The notes: generated by a model from the sequence alone, not told the origin. A stretch of DNA of 64,000 nucleotides from CAWFKS01 sp963816435 (GCA_963816435.1 CAWFKS010000023.1:18259-82258); one strand, 5' to 3'; positions 37,060 through 47,239 are shown, counted from the first letter of the stretch. Numbers and translations are program-made.

Positions 37060-38343
37060 ATGGCGGACAAGGTATCCGGAGCGGGCGGACTCTCACCGGG
37101 AAGGCTGCGCCAGATGGAGGTCTACGTCACCGGGGCGGGCGGCAAACGGCCGCTGGTGCCGGTGTCAGCGGATGCCCTGGAGCGCCGCGCCGCCGAGGCG
37201 ATGAGCGCCGAAGCCGGCGCCTACATCATCGGCGGGGCCGGTGCGGAAGCGACCATGCGCGCCAACCGTGCCGCCTTCGACCGCGTCGAGATCGCGCCGC
37301 GCGTGCTGCGCGACGTCTCCACACGCGACCTGTCGGTCGAGCTGTTCGGGCGCACGCACCGTGCGCCGCTGATGCTCGCGCCGATCGGCGTGCTGGAGAT
37401 GGTCGATCGGCGGGCGGACCTCGCCGTGGCGCGCGCGGCGGCGAGCGAGGGCATCGGCTACGTGTTTTCCAACCAGGCGTCCGTGCCGATGGAAGACGCG
37501 GCGGCTGCGATGGGCGAGGCGCCGCGCTGGTTCCAGCTCTACTGGTCGAGCGACGACGAATTCGTCCGTTCTCTGGTGGCCCGTGCGGAAAAATGCGGCT
37601 GCGAGGCCATCGTGCTGACGCTCGACACGACGCTGCTCGGCTGGCGACCGCGCGACCTCAACCTTGGCTACCTGCCGTTCCTGCGCGGGCTCGGCCTGGC
37701 GCAGTATCTGAGCGACCCGGTGTTCCGCAGGTCGATCCCCGCGGCGCCGCCGGAGACCGGGTTCAAGCCGAAGGGCCTCGAGATCGTCTCGACTGCCATG
37801 AGCCTGAGCCGCAAGGGCCGGCAATTCGGCCTGTCGATGGGGCAGATGCGGGCCGCCGTGGCGCATTTCACCGCCACCTATTCGCGCCCCGACCTGACCT
37901 GGGACGACGTGTCGAGGCTGCGGGAGATGACGCGGCTGCCGATCCTGCTCAAGGGTCTGCGGCACCCCGAGGATGCCAAGCTGGCGCGCGAGCGTGGCGT
38001 CGACGGCCTGGTCCTGTCCAACCATGGCGGCCGGCAAGTCGACGGCGAGCGCGGCACGCTCGACCTCCTGCCGCAAGTGGTCGCGGCAGCCGGTGACATG
38101 CCGGTGCTGCTGGATTCGGGCGTGCGTGGCGGCGCCGATGTCTTCAAGGCGCTGGCGCTTGGCGCGCGGGCCGTGCTGCTCGGGCGGCCCTACGCCTACG
38201 GGCTGGCGATCGCCGGCGAAGCGGGGGTGGGCGAGGTCATCCGCAACGTGGTGGCCGACTTCGACCTGACGATGGCGCTGGCGGGCGTGGCGAAGACGTC
38301 GGAGATCGGGCGGGAGTGCCTGGCCAGGCAGGGTGCCGGGTAG
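37060..38343 (+). CDS. FMN-dependent alpha-hydroxyacid oxidase, lactate 2-monooxygenase-like
   Basis: A 427-residue TIM-barrel flavoprotein of the L-lactate dehydrogenase/glycolate oxidase family. The active-site block LSNHGGRQVDG has the catalytic His, and the FMN-phosphate region LLDSGVRGGADVFKALALGA and GRPYAYGLA are complete. Length and the YIIGGAGAEATMRANRAAFD start resemble lactate 2-monooxygenase more than LldD, but the hydroxyacid substrate cannot be fixed from sequence. The ATG at 37060 follows GAGGAG. It converges on a hydrolase gene. Confidence 0.87.
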   Translation: MADKVSGAGGLSPGRLRQMEVYVTGAGGKRPLVPVSADALERRAAEAMSAEAGAYIIGGAGAEATMRANRAAFDRVEIAPRVLRDVSTRDLSVELFGRTHRAPLMLAPIGVLEMVDRRADLAVARAAASEGIGYVFSNQASVPMEDAAAAMGEAPRWFQLYWSSDDEFVRSLVARAEKCGCEAIVLTLDTTLLGWRPRDLNLGYLPFLRGLGLAQYLSDPVFRRSIPAAPPETGFKPKGLEIVSTAMSLSRKGRQFGLSMGQMRAAVAHFTATYSRPDLTWDDVSRLREMTRLPILLKGLRHPEDAKLARERGVDGLVLSNHGGRQVDGERGTLDLLPQVVAAAGDMPVLLDSGVRGGADVFKALALGARAVLLGRPYAYGLAIAGEAGVGEVIRNVVADFDLTMALAGVAKTSEIGRECLARQGAG

Positions 38344-38361
38344 GGCGGTTCGCAGTACCGG

Positions 38362-39159
38362 TCAGGCGCGCGCCGGATCGTGGAAGAAGAAGCCGCGCGC
38401 GCCGCCGCGGTCGAACTTCTTCCATTCGCGTTCAGGCTGGGCCAGCCGGTCGGCGATCGCGTAGAGCGCGGCCGGGTTGACGCCGAGGCCGCAATGGCTG
38501 CTGTCGATTTCGATGTTTTCCGCCGTCTCGCTTTCGCGTTCCATGCAGTTGCGCCAGTTGCAGATGCCGTCGGTCCGGCTGAAGATGGCGGTCGTGGGAA
38601 CCGGCGGTGGCGTTTCCAGCGGGCCGCCGATATGTCCGTCGCGGTCGTCGACCCTGCGCCCGGACAGGCGCTCGTAGAGCTGCCAGGCGTTGGTGGCGCG
38701 CGGATCGCCGTTGAACGGACTGCCCAGCGTGATCACCTGGCGGACGTGATCCGGCAGCGCCTTGGCGAGCTGGCGCGCATAGATGCCGCCGAGGCTCCAG
38801 CCGACGAGGCTGACCTTGCGTCCGTGCTCCGCATGGAGCCGGCTTAGCCGCTCGACCATGGCTTCCTCGATGCCGGGCAGCGGCCCGACATTGCGGCCGA
38901 GCTCCCAGCCGACCGCGGCGTAGTTGCGCGACTTCAGGAACGAGCGCAGCGCCAGGGTGGCGCGGTCGGTGGTGATGAGGCCCGGCAGCACCAGCACCGG
39001 ATGCCCGTCGCCGCGGGGCGTCGATGCCATCAGCAGCGGCAACGTGGCGAACATCATGGCGAATTCGGGCACGGCACGCAGTTCCAGCGCCAGCAGGAGG
39101 CGTGAGGGCGGCTGCGCGTCCTGCAGGCGTGAATACTCCGTGACGGTAATGCGAGACAT
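38362..39159 (-). CDS. alpha/beta-hydrolase-fold protein
   Basis: A 265-residue protein with the alpha/beta-hydrolase core: VLVLPGLITTD (oxyanion strand), nucleophile elbow GWSLGG (about residue 119) and a C-terminal His in DSSHCGLGVNPA. The TLGSPFNGDPRATNAW block resembles lipase-like PGAP1/LipA-type members acting on acyl esters. The substrate is unknown. The ATG at 39159 has GAAGGAG upstream and gives a compact protein without the poorly conserved leader that a longer start would add. Confidence 0.85.
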   Translation of the reverse strand: MSRITVTEYSRLQDAQPPSRLLLALELRAVPEFAMMFATLPLLMASTPRGDGHPVLVLPGLITTDRATLALRSFLKSRNYAAVGWELGRNVGPLPGIEEAMVERLSRLHAEHGRKVSLVGWSLGGIYARQLAKALPDHVRQVITLGSPFNGDPRATNAWQLYERLSGRRVDDRDGHIGGPLETPPPVPTTAIFSRTDGICNWRNCMERESETAENIEIDSSHCGLGVNPAALYAIADRLAQPEREWKKFDRGGARGFFFHDPARA

Positions 39160-39340
39160 CCTGGCTCCTTCGCCCTGGCGGTGCTTCTTCAACACGCGAC
39201 AGGCGAATTGGTTCGTCCGAGCTGTTCGCGGCAGTTCGGCCACTTGCCGCACCCGACCGGGAACCAATCGAGTGGCCACGTATTGGCGACCGAGGGACGC
39301 AGCGAGCGCAACGAGCGCTTCCACGAAACGGAACGAGGAT

Positions 39341-39586
39341 ATGGCGAACTTTCTTTCAACACTGGTAATCGCAGTCGCCGCTGCCGCCGCCTACATGACC
39401 CTGACGTCCGCCCCAAAACCCGAGGTCGCGCACGTGGCGCAGGTCGGCACCGTGCGTATTGGAAATAGCGGCATGGCCAGGCCGATGGTCGCTGCCGCGC
39501 AGCCCCAGAGGGCGCGCTCCTCGTCCCCGGAACTTCCCCAGAAGATGGACATCAGCGGCATCGACCTGTTCCGTCCCGCCTCGTAG
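39341..39586 (+). CDS. small exported or anchored protein, hypothetical
   Basis: An 81-residue protein. An N-terminal hydrophobic stretch (MANFLSTLVIAVAAAAAYMT) looks like a signal anchor. The rest is Ala/Pro/Ser-rich and ends DISGIDLFRPAS. The ATG at 39341 has CGAGGA just upstream. I recognise no family and cannot assign a function. It is divergent from the hydrolase gene and 77 bases upstream of the MaoC gene. Confidence 0.6.
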   Translation: MANFLSTLVIAVAAAAAYMTLTSAPKPEVAHVAQVGTVRIGNSGMARPMVAAAQPQRARSSSPELPQKMDISGIDLFRPAS

Positions 39587-39663
39587 GATCGCCTGGGCGC
39601 AGGCACTCCGACGTTCCGCACATCGGGATAAGATCGCTCCACCCGAATCAGGAGGTGGCAGCG

Positions 39664-40141
39664 ATGGCGGGACAGGCGGTGACGTTCGAGACGATCGGTG
39701 ACCTCGTCGGACAGGAGATCGGCGTCAGCGACTGGCTGACGGTCGACCAGACGATGATCGACCGTTTCGCCGAATGCACGGGCGACCGGCAGTGGATTCA
39801 CCTGGACCGGGAGCGGGCGGCAGCGCGAGAGCCCGTTCGGTGCGACCGTCGCGCACGGCTATCTGACGCTTTCTCTGCTTGCGCCTCTCGCCTACGAGAT
39901 TGGCCTGCGGCCGAGCGGCACCGCGATGTCGATCAATTACGGGCTCGACCGCGTTCGCTTCCTGGCGCCCGTGAAGGCCGGAGCGCGGATCAGGTTGCGC
40001 TCGAAGCTCCTTTCGGCCGACGAGCGGGAGCCGGGTCGGCACCTGCTGAAGAGCGAGAGCACCGTCGAAATCGAGGGCGAGGAGCGTCCGGCGCTCGTCG
40101 CCGAGACGCTCGTGCTGCTGGTCGAGGAGAAGGCGGACTGA
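39664..40141 (+). CDS. MaoC-family (hot-dog fold) dehydratase, frameshifted
   Basis: A small hydratase of about 158 residues when rebuilt, of the R-specific enoyl-CoA hydratase/nodulation NodN group. The first frame (TFETIGDLVGQEIGVSDW ... FAECTGDRQWIHLD) holds the family's Asp/His region. The second resumes at SPFGATVAHGYLTLSLLAPL and AMSINYGLDRVRFLAPV. The frame changes near 39825 (one extra base). AGGAGGT six bases before the ATG fixes the start. A GC hairpin (40171-40202, 11-bp stem) lies in the convergent gap before doeD. Confidence 0.85.
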
Positions 40142-40214
40142 GCGGGCGGTGAGTTCACGGCCGCTCGACGCCGCGCGCCGGACACAGGGTGCCGGCGCGC
40201 GGGCGGGAGGCTTT

Positions 40215-41586
40215 CTAGCCGAGCACTTCCTTGACGGCCTCGGCGGTCTTGCCGACGATCTCGTCGGCCTCGGCGTGGCTGAGGCACAGCGGCGGGGCAA
40301 AGCCCAGGATGTCGCCCTGCGGCATTGCGCGGGCGATGATGCCGCGCTTCAGCAGTGCGGCCGCCATCTGCGGGCCGACCTTCTTCGACGGATCGAACGA
40401 CTTGCGGCCTTCGCGGTCCTCGACGAACTCGACGGCGGCAAGCATGCCTTCGCCGCGCACGTCGCCGACATGGGCGTGCCCGCCGACCGCGTCCTTCATC
40501 GAATTGTTGAAGATAGGCGCCGGTCTCGCGGGCATTCTCGACCAGCCCGAGACTGTCGATCAGCTTGAGATTGGCGACGCCGGCCGCGGCACCGATCGGA
40601 TGGGCCGAATAGGTCCAGCCGTGGCCGATGGCGCCGTATTCGTCGGTGCCCTTTTCCAGCACCTTCCAGACGCGGTCCGATACGATGGAACCCGACAGCG
40701 GCGCATAGGCGGAAGTCAGCCCCTTGGCGATGGTGATGATGTCGGCCTCGATGCCGTAGTGGTCGGAGCCGAACATGGTGCCGAGGCGGCCGAAGCCGGT
40801 GACGACCTCGTCGGCGATCAGCAGGATGTCGTGCTTCCTGAGCACTTCCTGGATCGCCTGCCAGTAACCTTCCGGCGGTGGCACGATGCCGCCCGTGCCG
40901 AGCACGGGTTCGCCGATGAAGGCCGCGATGGTGTCGGCGCCTTCGCGCTCGATCAGCTTTTCGAGCTCGTCGGCGCAGTAGGCGGTGAAGTCGGCCTCGC
41001 TCATCGCTGCGTCGGGACGACGGTAGTAATAGGGCGCCTCGGTGTGGACGACCCGGTCGAACGGCAGGTCGAACTTCTTGTGAAAGAGCTCCAGCCCGGT
41101 CAGCGATCCGGTCATCAGGCCCGAACCGTGATAGCCGCGCCAGCGCGAGATGATCTTCTTCTTCTCCGGCCGGCCGAGCACGTTGTTGTAGTACCAGACG
41201 AGCTTGATGTTGGTCTCGTTGGCGTCGGAGCCGCCGAGGCCGAAATAGACCTTCGACATGTTCTTCGGCGCACGCTCGAGGATCATCTTGGCGAGCGTGA
41301 TCGAGGCTTCGGTGCCGTGGCCGACATAGGCGTGATAGTAGGCGAGTTCCTTCGCCTGCGCGGCGATCGCATCGGCGATCTCGGTGCGGCCGTAGCCGAC
41401 ATTGACGCAGTAGAGCCCGGCAAAGGCGTCGAGCAGCCGGTTGCCGTCGCGATCCTCGATGAACACGCCCGAGCCGCCGGTGACGATGCGGTTCGGCGAT
41501 TCACCGCGTGCATGCTGCGCCAGATGGGTCGAGGGATGCAGGAAATAGTCCCGGTCCCATTTGTCCAGCAGATCGTTCTTCAGCAC
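40215..41586 (-). CDS. doeD: class III aminotransferase, probable diaminobutyrate transaminase DoeD, frameshifted
   Basis: A PLP-dependent class III aminotransferase of about 456 residues. It has the cofactor region LLIADEVVTGFGRLG and the Schiff-base Lys in TIAKGLTSAYAPLSG. The frame changes near 40507 (one extra base), after GAYLQ, and resumes at NNSMKDAVGGHAHVGDVRG to the normal C terminus. Start: GTG at 41586 with AAGGAG upstream. Position after doeX and doeC, as in the marine eut-asnC-ssd-atf layout, supports DoeD, which turns L-2,4-diaminobutyrate into aspartate semialdehyde. By sequence alone a GABA, putrescine or beta-alanine aminotransferase is equally possible. Confidence 0.83.
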
Positions 41587-41656
41587 GGCTTTTCTCCTTT
41601 TTCTGTTCATTCATGCGGCCGAAGGGCGGTGCCCCTCGACGTGCGGACCTGCCGCC

Positions 41657-43138
41657 TCAGGCGTGGCGGCAGACATATTTGACATTGGTGTAGGCTTCCA
41701 TCCCCAGCCGCGAGCCTTCGCGGCCGAGACCGGCCTGCTTGACGCCGCCGAAGGGCACGGGAGCGCCGGTGATCTTGGTGCGGTTTACCGCCACCATGCC
41801 GAATTCGAGCGCGTTGCTGAGGCGTGCAATCCGTGCCGGATCGCTGCTGTGAAGGTAGGCGACGAGCCCGGTCTCGGTGTCGTTGGCGGCGGCCAGCGCC
41901 TCGTACTCACGCTCGAACGGCGCGAAGGCGGCGACCGGACCGAACGTCTCCTCACGGAAGACGGCGGCCTCGTGCGGAACGTCGGCCAGAACCGTCGGCT
42001 CGAAGAAGAGCGGACCCGCCGCGTGCACCTTGCCGCCGGTGACGAGCCTGGCGCCGCGCGACAGCGCGTCGGCGACGTGCGCCTGCTGCTTGGCGACGGC
42101 GCGCTCGTTCATCAGCGGCCCGATGTCGGGATCGCCAAGGCCGGCTCCGACCTTCATCGCGCGCACCTTGTCGGCGAACTTCTCCACGAAGGCGTCGTAG
42201 ATCGGCCGCTCGATCAGGAAGCGGTTGGCGGCGAGGCAATCCTGGCCCGACGTCGCGAACTTGGCGGCGATGGCCTGTTCGACCGCGTGGTCGAGGTCGC
42301 AATCGGCGAACGCGATGAACGGGGCGTGGCCGCCGAGCTCCATGACCAGCTTCTTGATGGTCGATGCTGACTGGGCGTAGAGCAGCCGGCCGATCTCGGT
42401 CGACCCGGTGAAGGAAAGCACCCGCACCTTCGGCGTCGCGCAGAGTTCCGCGACGATCTCGGCCGGGTTGCCGGTGACGACGTTGAACACGCCCGCCGGC
42501 ATGCCGGCGCGCTCCGACAGCTCGGCCAGCGCGAGTGCGGAAAACGGCGTTTCGGCGGAGGGATGGGCGACCACCGTGCAGCCGGCGGCAAGTGCCGCGG
42601 CTGCCTTGCGCGTCAGCATGGCGGACGGGAAATTCCACGGCGTTATCAGCGCGGCGATGCCGGCCGGCTGGCGAATCACCTGCATGTCGGCGCCCGCCAG
42701 GTGAGAGGTGATGCTCTCGACGTTCGCCCGCTTGGCTTCCTCGGCATAGAACTCGATGAACGAGGCGGCGTAGTCGATCTCGCCGCGCGCTTCGGAGAGC
42801 GGCTTGCCCTGTTCCAGAACCATCAGCCGGGCGAGGTCCTCGCGCGCCTCGACCATCAGTTCGTACCAGCGGCGCAGGATTGCGGCGCGTTCCTGCGGCA
42901 GGCGGGTGGCCCAGCCGGGGAAGGCGGCATCGGCGGCCGCGACCGCGCGGCGGGTCTCCTCGACACCGAGCGCCGGCACGCAGCCGATTCGCGAGCCGTT
43001 GGCGGGATCGGTGACGTCGATGAAATCGCGCGCGTTGCCCGCCGTCCAGGCGCCGCCGACATAGGCGTATTCGCGGAACAGGCGCGGGTCGCGCAGGCCC
43101 GAAAGCGAGGTCTTTTCCAGCATGGCGAGCGACGACAT
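41657..43138 (-). CDS. doeC: aldehyde dehydrogenase, probable aspartate-semialdehyde dehydrogenase DoeC
   Basis: A 493-residue NAD-dependent aldehyde dehydrogenase of the succinate-semialdehyde dehydrogenase group. It has ITPWNFPSAMLTRKAAAALA, the cofactor motif FTGSTEIGRLLYAQSA, the catalytic Glu in VMELGGHAPF and the catalytic Cys in SGQDCLAANRF. It lies between doeX and doeD in the ectoine cluster, where the homologous 'ssd/DoeC' oxidises aspartate semialdehyde to aspartate. By itself the sequence would be called GabD. The gene is intact and starts at the ATG 43138, 70 bases upstream of doeD on the same strand. Confidence 0.85.
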   Translation of the reverse strand: MSSLAMLEKTSLSGLRDPRLFREYAYVGGAWTAGNARDFIDVTDPANGSRIGCVPALGVEETRRAVAAADAAFPGWATRLPQERAAILRRWYELMVEAREDLARLMVLEQGKPLSEARGEIDYAASFIEFYAEEAKRANVESITSHLAGADMQVIRQPAGIAALITPWNFPSAMLTRKAAAALAAGCTVVAHPSAETPFSALALAELSERAGMPAGVFNVVTGNPAEIVAELCATPKVRVLSFTGSTEIGRLLYAQSASTIKKLVMELGGHAPFIAFADCDLDHAVEQAIAAKFATSGQDCLAANRFLIERPIYDAFVEKFADKVRAMKVGAGLGDPDIGPLMNERAVAKQQAHVADALSRGARLVTGGKVHAAGPLFFEPTVLADVPHEAAVFREETFGPVAAFAPFEREYEALAAANDTETGLVAYLHSSDPARIARLSNALEFGMVAVNRTKITGAPVPFGGVKQAGLGREGSRLGMEAYTNVKYVCRHA

Positions 43139-43255
43139 GGGGCGAATCTCCGTGTCACGAGGGGATGCCCGTCATATGGGGCCGCAGGCGGCGAGTTTTC
43201 TTGGGTTCGCAAGCTCTGGCGCCGAAGGTTCTTCGGCGGAAGCACGCTGCGGCCG

Positions 43256-43753
43256 TCAATCCTTCTGCGGCGCGTCCTGTCCGAGCAGGAACTCCAGCGG
43301 CAGCTTCGGTGACAGCTTCACCGGTTTGGTCACGACGTAGGTGAAATAGCGCGCGAGCCCGAGACCGGATTCCAGCAGGTGATCGACAAGCCGCTGATAG
43401 GAGTCGATGTCGCGGGTGACGATCTGCAGGATATAGTCGAAGCCGCCGCCGACGGCCCAGCAGGCGACGATCTCGTCGAAGTTCTGAACCTGCCGCTCGA
43501 AAATCTGGAAGCTTTCGGCCCTGTGGCGCTCCAGCTCCACGGCCATGAAGACGACGATGTGGCTGGCGATCTTCTTCAGCGCGACGTCGGCATGGTAGCC
43601 GGTGATGATGCCGGCCTTCTCCAGTCGCTTCAGGCGCTCGAAGCAGGGCGCGGCCGTCAGGTTCACGCGCTCGGCCAGCGCCGCCTTGGAGATGCGGCCC
43701 TCCTCGCGCAGGATCGACAGGATCTTCAGGTCGCGGTCGTCGAGCTTCAGCAT
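43256..43753 (-). CDS. doeX: Lrp/AsnC-family regulator DoeX (AsnC of eut clusters)
   Basis: A 165-residue Lrp-type regulator. The helix-turn-helix spans LDDRDLKILSILREEGRISKAALAERVN and APCFERLKRLEKAGII; the RAM domain includes FDEIVACWAVGGGFDYILQIVTRD. It starts seven bases after the eutC stop and precedes doeC, the position of AsnC/DoeX in other ectoine catabolic clusters. There it is a feedback regulator responding to ectoine breakdown products. Its C terminus (GLGLARYFTYVVTKPVKL) resembles DoeX rather than general Lrp. Confidence 0.88.
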   Translation of the reverse strand: MLKLDDRDLKILSILREEGRISKAALAERVNLTAAPCFERLKRLEKAGIITGYHADVALKKIASHIVVFMAVELERHRAESFQIFERQVQNFDEIVACWAVGGGFDYILQIVTRDIDSYQRLVDHLLESGLGLARYFTYVVTKPVKLSPKLPLEFLLGQDAPQKD

Positions 43754-43760
43754 CCCGGCG

Positions 43761-44754
43761 TCATGTCAGAATTTTCGTCCCCGCTCCAGCCTTTCGCGCG
43801 GCGGCGAGAGCCCGGGTGGCAATCGCGGTGTCCTGCGCGCCGGTGCCGGTGAGGTCGCAGATGGTGACCTGGTCCGGGCGCGTTCGGCCTTCCTTCGCGC
43901 CGGTGACGATCTCGCCGAGCTCGGGCGGTGTCCCCTTGTTCCAAAGTCCTGCGGCGACGGCGCTGCGCAATTCGCCGAGCTTCTCGCACTGGCTGACGCG
44001 GTCGCAGACATAGAGATCGGCTGCCACGAGCGCTGCCGGCTCGATCTCGTTCTTGCCGGCCTGGTCGGACCCCATCGCGGTGACGTGGAGGCCGGGATGC
44101 AGCCACTCCGCCCTGAGCACCGGCTCTTCCGCCGGAGTCGTCGTGACGACGAGCTGGCTTTCGGCGACCAGCCGGGCCGGGTCGTCGACCGGTTCGGCTT
44201 CGACGCCAAGCAGAGGTTGCGATGTCGAGCGCGCACTTGGCGGCGTGATCCGGATTGCGCCCCCAAACGAGCACACGCTTCATCGGGCGCACCAGCGATG
44301 CCGCCTCGATCTGCAGGCGCGCCTGCACGCCGGTGCCTATGACGCCGGCGGTCTCGACCGTCTCGGGCGCAAGGTATCTCGCTGCGACCGCGCCCGCGGC
44401 TGCGGTGCGAACGTCGGTGAGGTAACCGTTGTCGAGCAGCAGCGCCTCGACCAGCCCTGTCTTTGCCGAAAACAGGATCATCAGCCCGTTGAGGCTGGGC
44501 AGGCCGATCTTCGGATTGTCGAAGAAGCCCGGGCTGACCTTGATGGCGAAACCATCGAACCCCGGGATGAAAGCCGTCTTTACGTCGACCTCGCCGTTCA
44601 CCTCGGGCAGCGCCATCGACAGGATCGGTGGCATCACCACTCTTCCCGAGGCGAGCGCGGTGAAGGCGCTTTCGACGATTTCGACGGCGGTCAGGTCGAG
44701 GCCGACCGCCTTGCGCAGATCCGCCTCGGTCAGAACCGTCACCTCATGCGGCAT
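43761..44754 (-). CDS. eutC: ectoine-utilisation cyclodeaminase-like protein EutC, frameshifted
   Basis: An ornithine cyclodeaminase/mu-crystallin family protein of about 330 residues. It has LTDVRTAAAGAVAARYLAPE and the NAD-binding GVIGTGVQARLQIEA in the first frame. One extra base near 44218 shifts to the second, which starts LLGVEAEPVDDPARLVAE and contains VTAMGSDQAGKNEI to the end. EutC is needed with EutB for hydroxyectoine use and is thought to help convert it to ectoine. It overlaps the eutB stop by 11 bases. The usual third partner, EutA, is not in the window. Confidence 0.9.
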
Positions 44755-45754
44755 AGGGCTTGCCTTTCAAGGTCATGTCGCCGAGCCGGACATCGCGGCC
44801 GCAGACAATGTCGGTGAACACGTCCATGTCCACGTTGCGGCCGGTCACGATGGTGGCGACTGGACCTTCCAGCCGGCCGAGCTTCCCCGACATGAGGGCC
44901 GCCACGCCGACCGCCGAGGCGCCTTCGGCAACGATACGGTCCTCGTAGTAGAGGACCTGCATGGCATGATAGATTTCCTCCTCGCTGACCAGCACGGTCT
45001 CGTCGAGATTGTCGCGGCAGAGCGGGAAGGAGAGCCGGTTGGCAAGCCCTACGCCGCCGCCGAGCGAATCCGCCAGGCTCGCCACCTCCTCGACCTCGAC
45101 CGGATGGCCGGCGCGGATGGATTCGTGCATCGCCGCGCCGCGATCCATCGAGATGCCGACGACGCGGATCTTCGGATTGATGCGCTTGGCCGCGAACGCG
45201 ATGCCGGCCGCAAGCCCACCGCCCGACAGCGGCACGAGGATCGTTGCCAGTTCCGGTCGGTCCTCCACCAGTTCGAGCCCGATCGTTCCCTGACCGGCGA
45301 TGACCTTCGGGTCGTCGAAGGGCGATATCTCCACCAGACCTTCATCGGCAGCAAGGCGCGCGCTCTCGGCCTGTGCCTCGTCCTGGCTCGACCCGACAAT
45401 GCGAACTTCGGCGCCGAGCGCCCTGATGCCGTCGATCTTGGTCTGTGGCACGAGCCTCGACATGCAGACGACGGCGCGCACGCCGCGGGCCCGCGCGGCA
45501 TAGGCGACGCCGCGGCCGTGATTGCCGGTAGAGCAGCATGTGACGCCGGCGGTGCCGTCCGGCAGCGAGAAGACCGCGTTGACCGCGCCGCGCAGCTTGA
45601 AGGCGCCGGTCGCCTGCGTGGTTTCCAGCTTGAGCAGGAACTCCGTGCCGGCCTTGTCAGTCAGGAAAGGCGAGGGGACCAGCGGCGTGCGAGCCGCGAC
45701 GCCAGCAATACGCCGGCGCGCGGCAAGAATGTCGGCAAGCGAGAAGTCGGCCAT
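44744..45754 (-). CDS. eutB: hydroxyectoine-utilisation dehydratase EutB
   Basis: A 336-residue PLP enzyme of the threonine dehydratase/serine racemase fold. The Schiff-base Lys is in ATGAFKLRGAVNAVF. The phosphate-binding Gly loop SGGGLAAGIAF and the CCSTGNHGRGVAYA substrate loop are present. It lacks the C-terminal ACT domain of biosynthetic threonine dehydratase, in keeping with EutB. It probably removes water from hydroxyectoine on the way to ectoine. It starts ten bases after ehuA and overlaps eutC, so it lies in the same operon. Confidence 0.92.
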   Translation of the reverse strand: MADFSLADILAARRRIAGVAARTPLVPSPFLTDKAGTEFLLKLETTQATGAFKLRGAVNAVFSLPDGTAGVTCCSTGNHGRGVAYAARARGVRAVVCMSRLVPQTKIDGIRALGAEVRIVGSSQDEAQAESARLAADEGLVEISPFDDPKVIAGQGTIGLELVEDRPELATILVPLSGGGLAAGIAFAAKRINPKIRVVGISMDRGAAMHESIRAGHPVEVEEVASLADSLGGGVGLANRLSFPLCRDNLDETVLVSEEEIYHAMQVLYYEDRIVAEGASAVGVAALMSGKLGRLEGPVATIVTGRNVDMDVFTDIVCGRDVRLGDMTLKGKPYAA

Positions 45755-45764
45755 TTCGGGCAGC

Positions 45765-46543
45765 TCAGGAGCCCTCCAGCACCGCGCTCAGGAACTGCCG
45801 CGTCCGTTCTTCGGTGGGATCGCCGAAGATTTCGTCGGGTGTTCCCTGTTCGCGGATCTTCCCCTGGTCGAAGAAGCAGACGCGGTCGGAAATCTCGCGG
45901 GCGAAGCGCATCTCGTGCGTGACCAGCAGCATCGTGAGATCGTGTTCTTCGGCAAGAGCTGCCGGATGACGTTGAGCACCTCGCCGACAAGCTCGGGGTC
46001 GAGCGCGGAGGTAGGCTCGTCGAACAGCATCACCTTCGGCCGCATGGCGAGCGCCCGGGCGATGCCGACGCGCTGCTGCTGTCCGCCTGAGAGCTGGCCG
46101 GGGAACTTGTCGGCCTGCTCGGTCAGCCCGACCAGCTCCAGCAGCTCCCGCGCACGCTCGCGCGCGTCCTTCTTCGACAGGCCGAGCACCACCTGCGGCG
46201 CTTCCGTCAGGTTGCGCAGCACTGTCATGTGGGGAAACAGGTTGAACTGCTGGAAGACCATGCCGAGCTTGGTGCGCATCTTGCGCAGATGCGCTTCGCT
46301 CGCGGGCACCAGGTCGCCGTTCCTGCGTTCGTGCCACAGCGGCTCGCCGCCGACATAGACGGCGCCGCCGCTGATCGATTCCAGCGTCATGAGGATGCGC
46401 AGCACGGTCGACTTGCCCGATCCGGACGGGCCGATGATGGTGACCTTTTCGCCGGGCGCCACGTCGAAGTCGAGTTCGTCCAGCACCGTGAAGTTGCCGA
46501 ACCTTTTCACGACCTTGTCGAAGACGATGATCGGCTCGCTCAT
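45765..46543 (-). CDS. ehuA: ectoine/hydroxyectoine ABC transporter ATPase EhuA, frameshifted
   Basis: The 259-residue ATPase of the Ehu importer. Motifs in order are Walker A GPSGSGKST, the Q-loop FQQFNLFPHM, the signature LSGGQQQRVGIARALA and Walker B VMLFDEPTSALDP. The H-loop (LLVTHEMRFAREISDRVCFF) lies in another frame, joined near 45955 after VLNVIRQL with one base missing. The rebuilt end is ERTRQFLSAVLEGS. The start overlaps the ehuD stop by 4 bases. The family is that of polar amino acid importers; the Ehu identity comes from the cluster. Confidence 0.93.
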
Positions 46544-47235
46544 CTGAGTGGGATTCCTCTTTTCGGAAGGCTGGTGTCGACGAAGCGGACCACGGCCGAT
46601 GCGACGATGGTGAGGATGAGATAGAGCCCGCCGACCATCGATAGCGGGACGAGATAGTCGAAGGTCTGGTCGCCGATGATCTTGGCGACGTTGAGCATCT
46701 CCAGGACCGTCACGACGGAAAGGACCGGCACGTCCTTCATGATCGAGACCAGGTAATTGCCGAGCGCGGGAACAACGCGCGGCACGGCCTGGGGCAGGAC
46801 GACATGGGTGAATGTGCGATGCGGCGGAAGGTCCAGCGCCTTCGCCGCCTCGCGCTGGCCGCGGTCTACGGCCTCGATGCCGGCGCGATAGACTTCGGAC
46901 GTGTAGGCGCTGTACTGGATTCCCAGCGCCAGCGCGCCCGTCAGGAACGCAGGCAGGACGATCCCGTATTCCGGCAGCACGTAATAGAGGAAGAAGAGCT
47001 GCACCAGCAGCGGCGTGTCGCGGATGAACTCGGTGACGAAGGTCGCCGGCCAGGAGATGAGCCGCGAGCGCGCGCCCTTCAGCACCGCCAGCACGAGGCC
47101 GATCACCATGGCGACGAAGAAGCCGAGGATGGAGGCCTCGATCGTCACCAGCAGGCCGATCAGCAGCATCGGCAGGATGGAGATGGCGAAGGCGAGTTCG
47201 CCGTTGCCGGTGTCCCAGTGATAGCCGAACAGCAT
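46540..47235 (-). CDS. ehuD: ectoine/hydroxyectoine ABC transporter permease EhuD
   Basis: A 231-residue polar-amino-acid-type permease with about five hydrophobic segments. The permease signature VTEFIRDTPLLVQLFFLYYV and the coupling loop DRGQREAAKALDLPPHRTF are clear. Its N terminus (MLFGYHWDTGNGELAFAISI) and C-terminal FVDTSLPKRGIPLR resemble EhuD. It pairs with EhuC to form the channel and starts four bases after it. Confidence 0.94.
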   Translation of the reverse strand: MLFGYHWDTGNGELAFAISILPMLLIGLLVTIEASILGFFVAMVIGLVLAVLKGARSRLISWPATFVTEFIRDTPLLVQLFFLYYVLPEYGIVLPAFLTGALALGIQYSAYTSEVYRAGIEAVDRGQREAAKALDLPPHRTFTHVVLPQAVPRVVPALGNYLVSIMKDVPVLSVVTVLEMLNVAKIIGDQTFDYLVPLSMVGGLYLILTIVASAVVRFVDTSLPKRGIPLR

Positions 47236-47239
47236 CGCG

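Noticed and set aside
41657..43138. Naming this gene and the aminotransferase as a GABA pathway (gabD/gabT)
   Set aside because: Sequence similarity allows it, but the position between doeX and the ectoine genes fits DoeC/DoeD better. The other intact GabD copy at 26074 can serve GABA breakdown.
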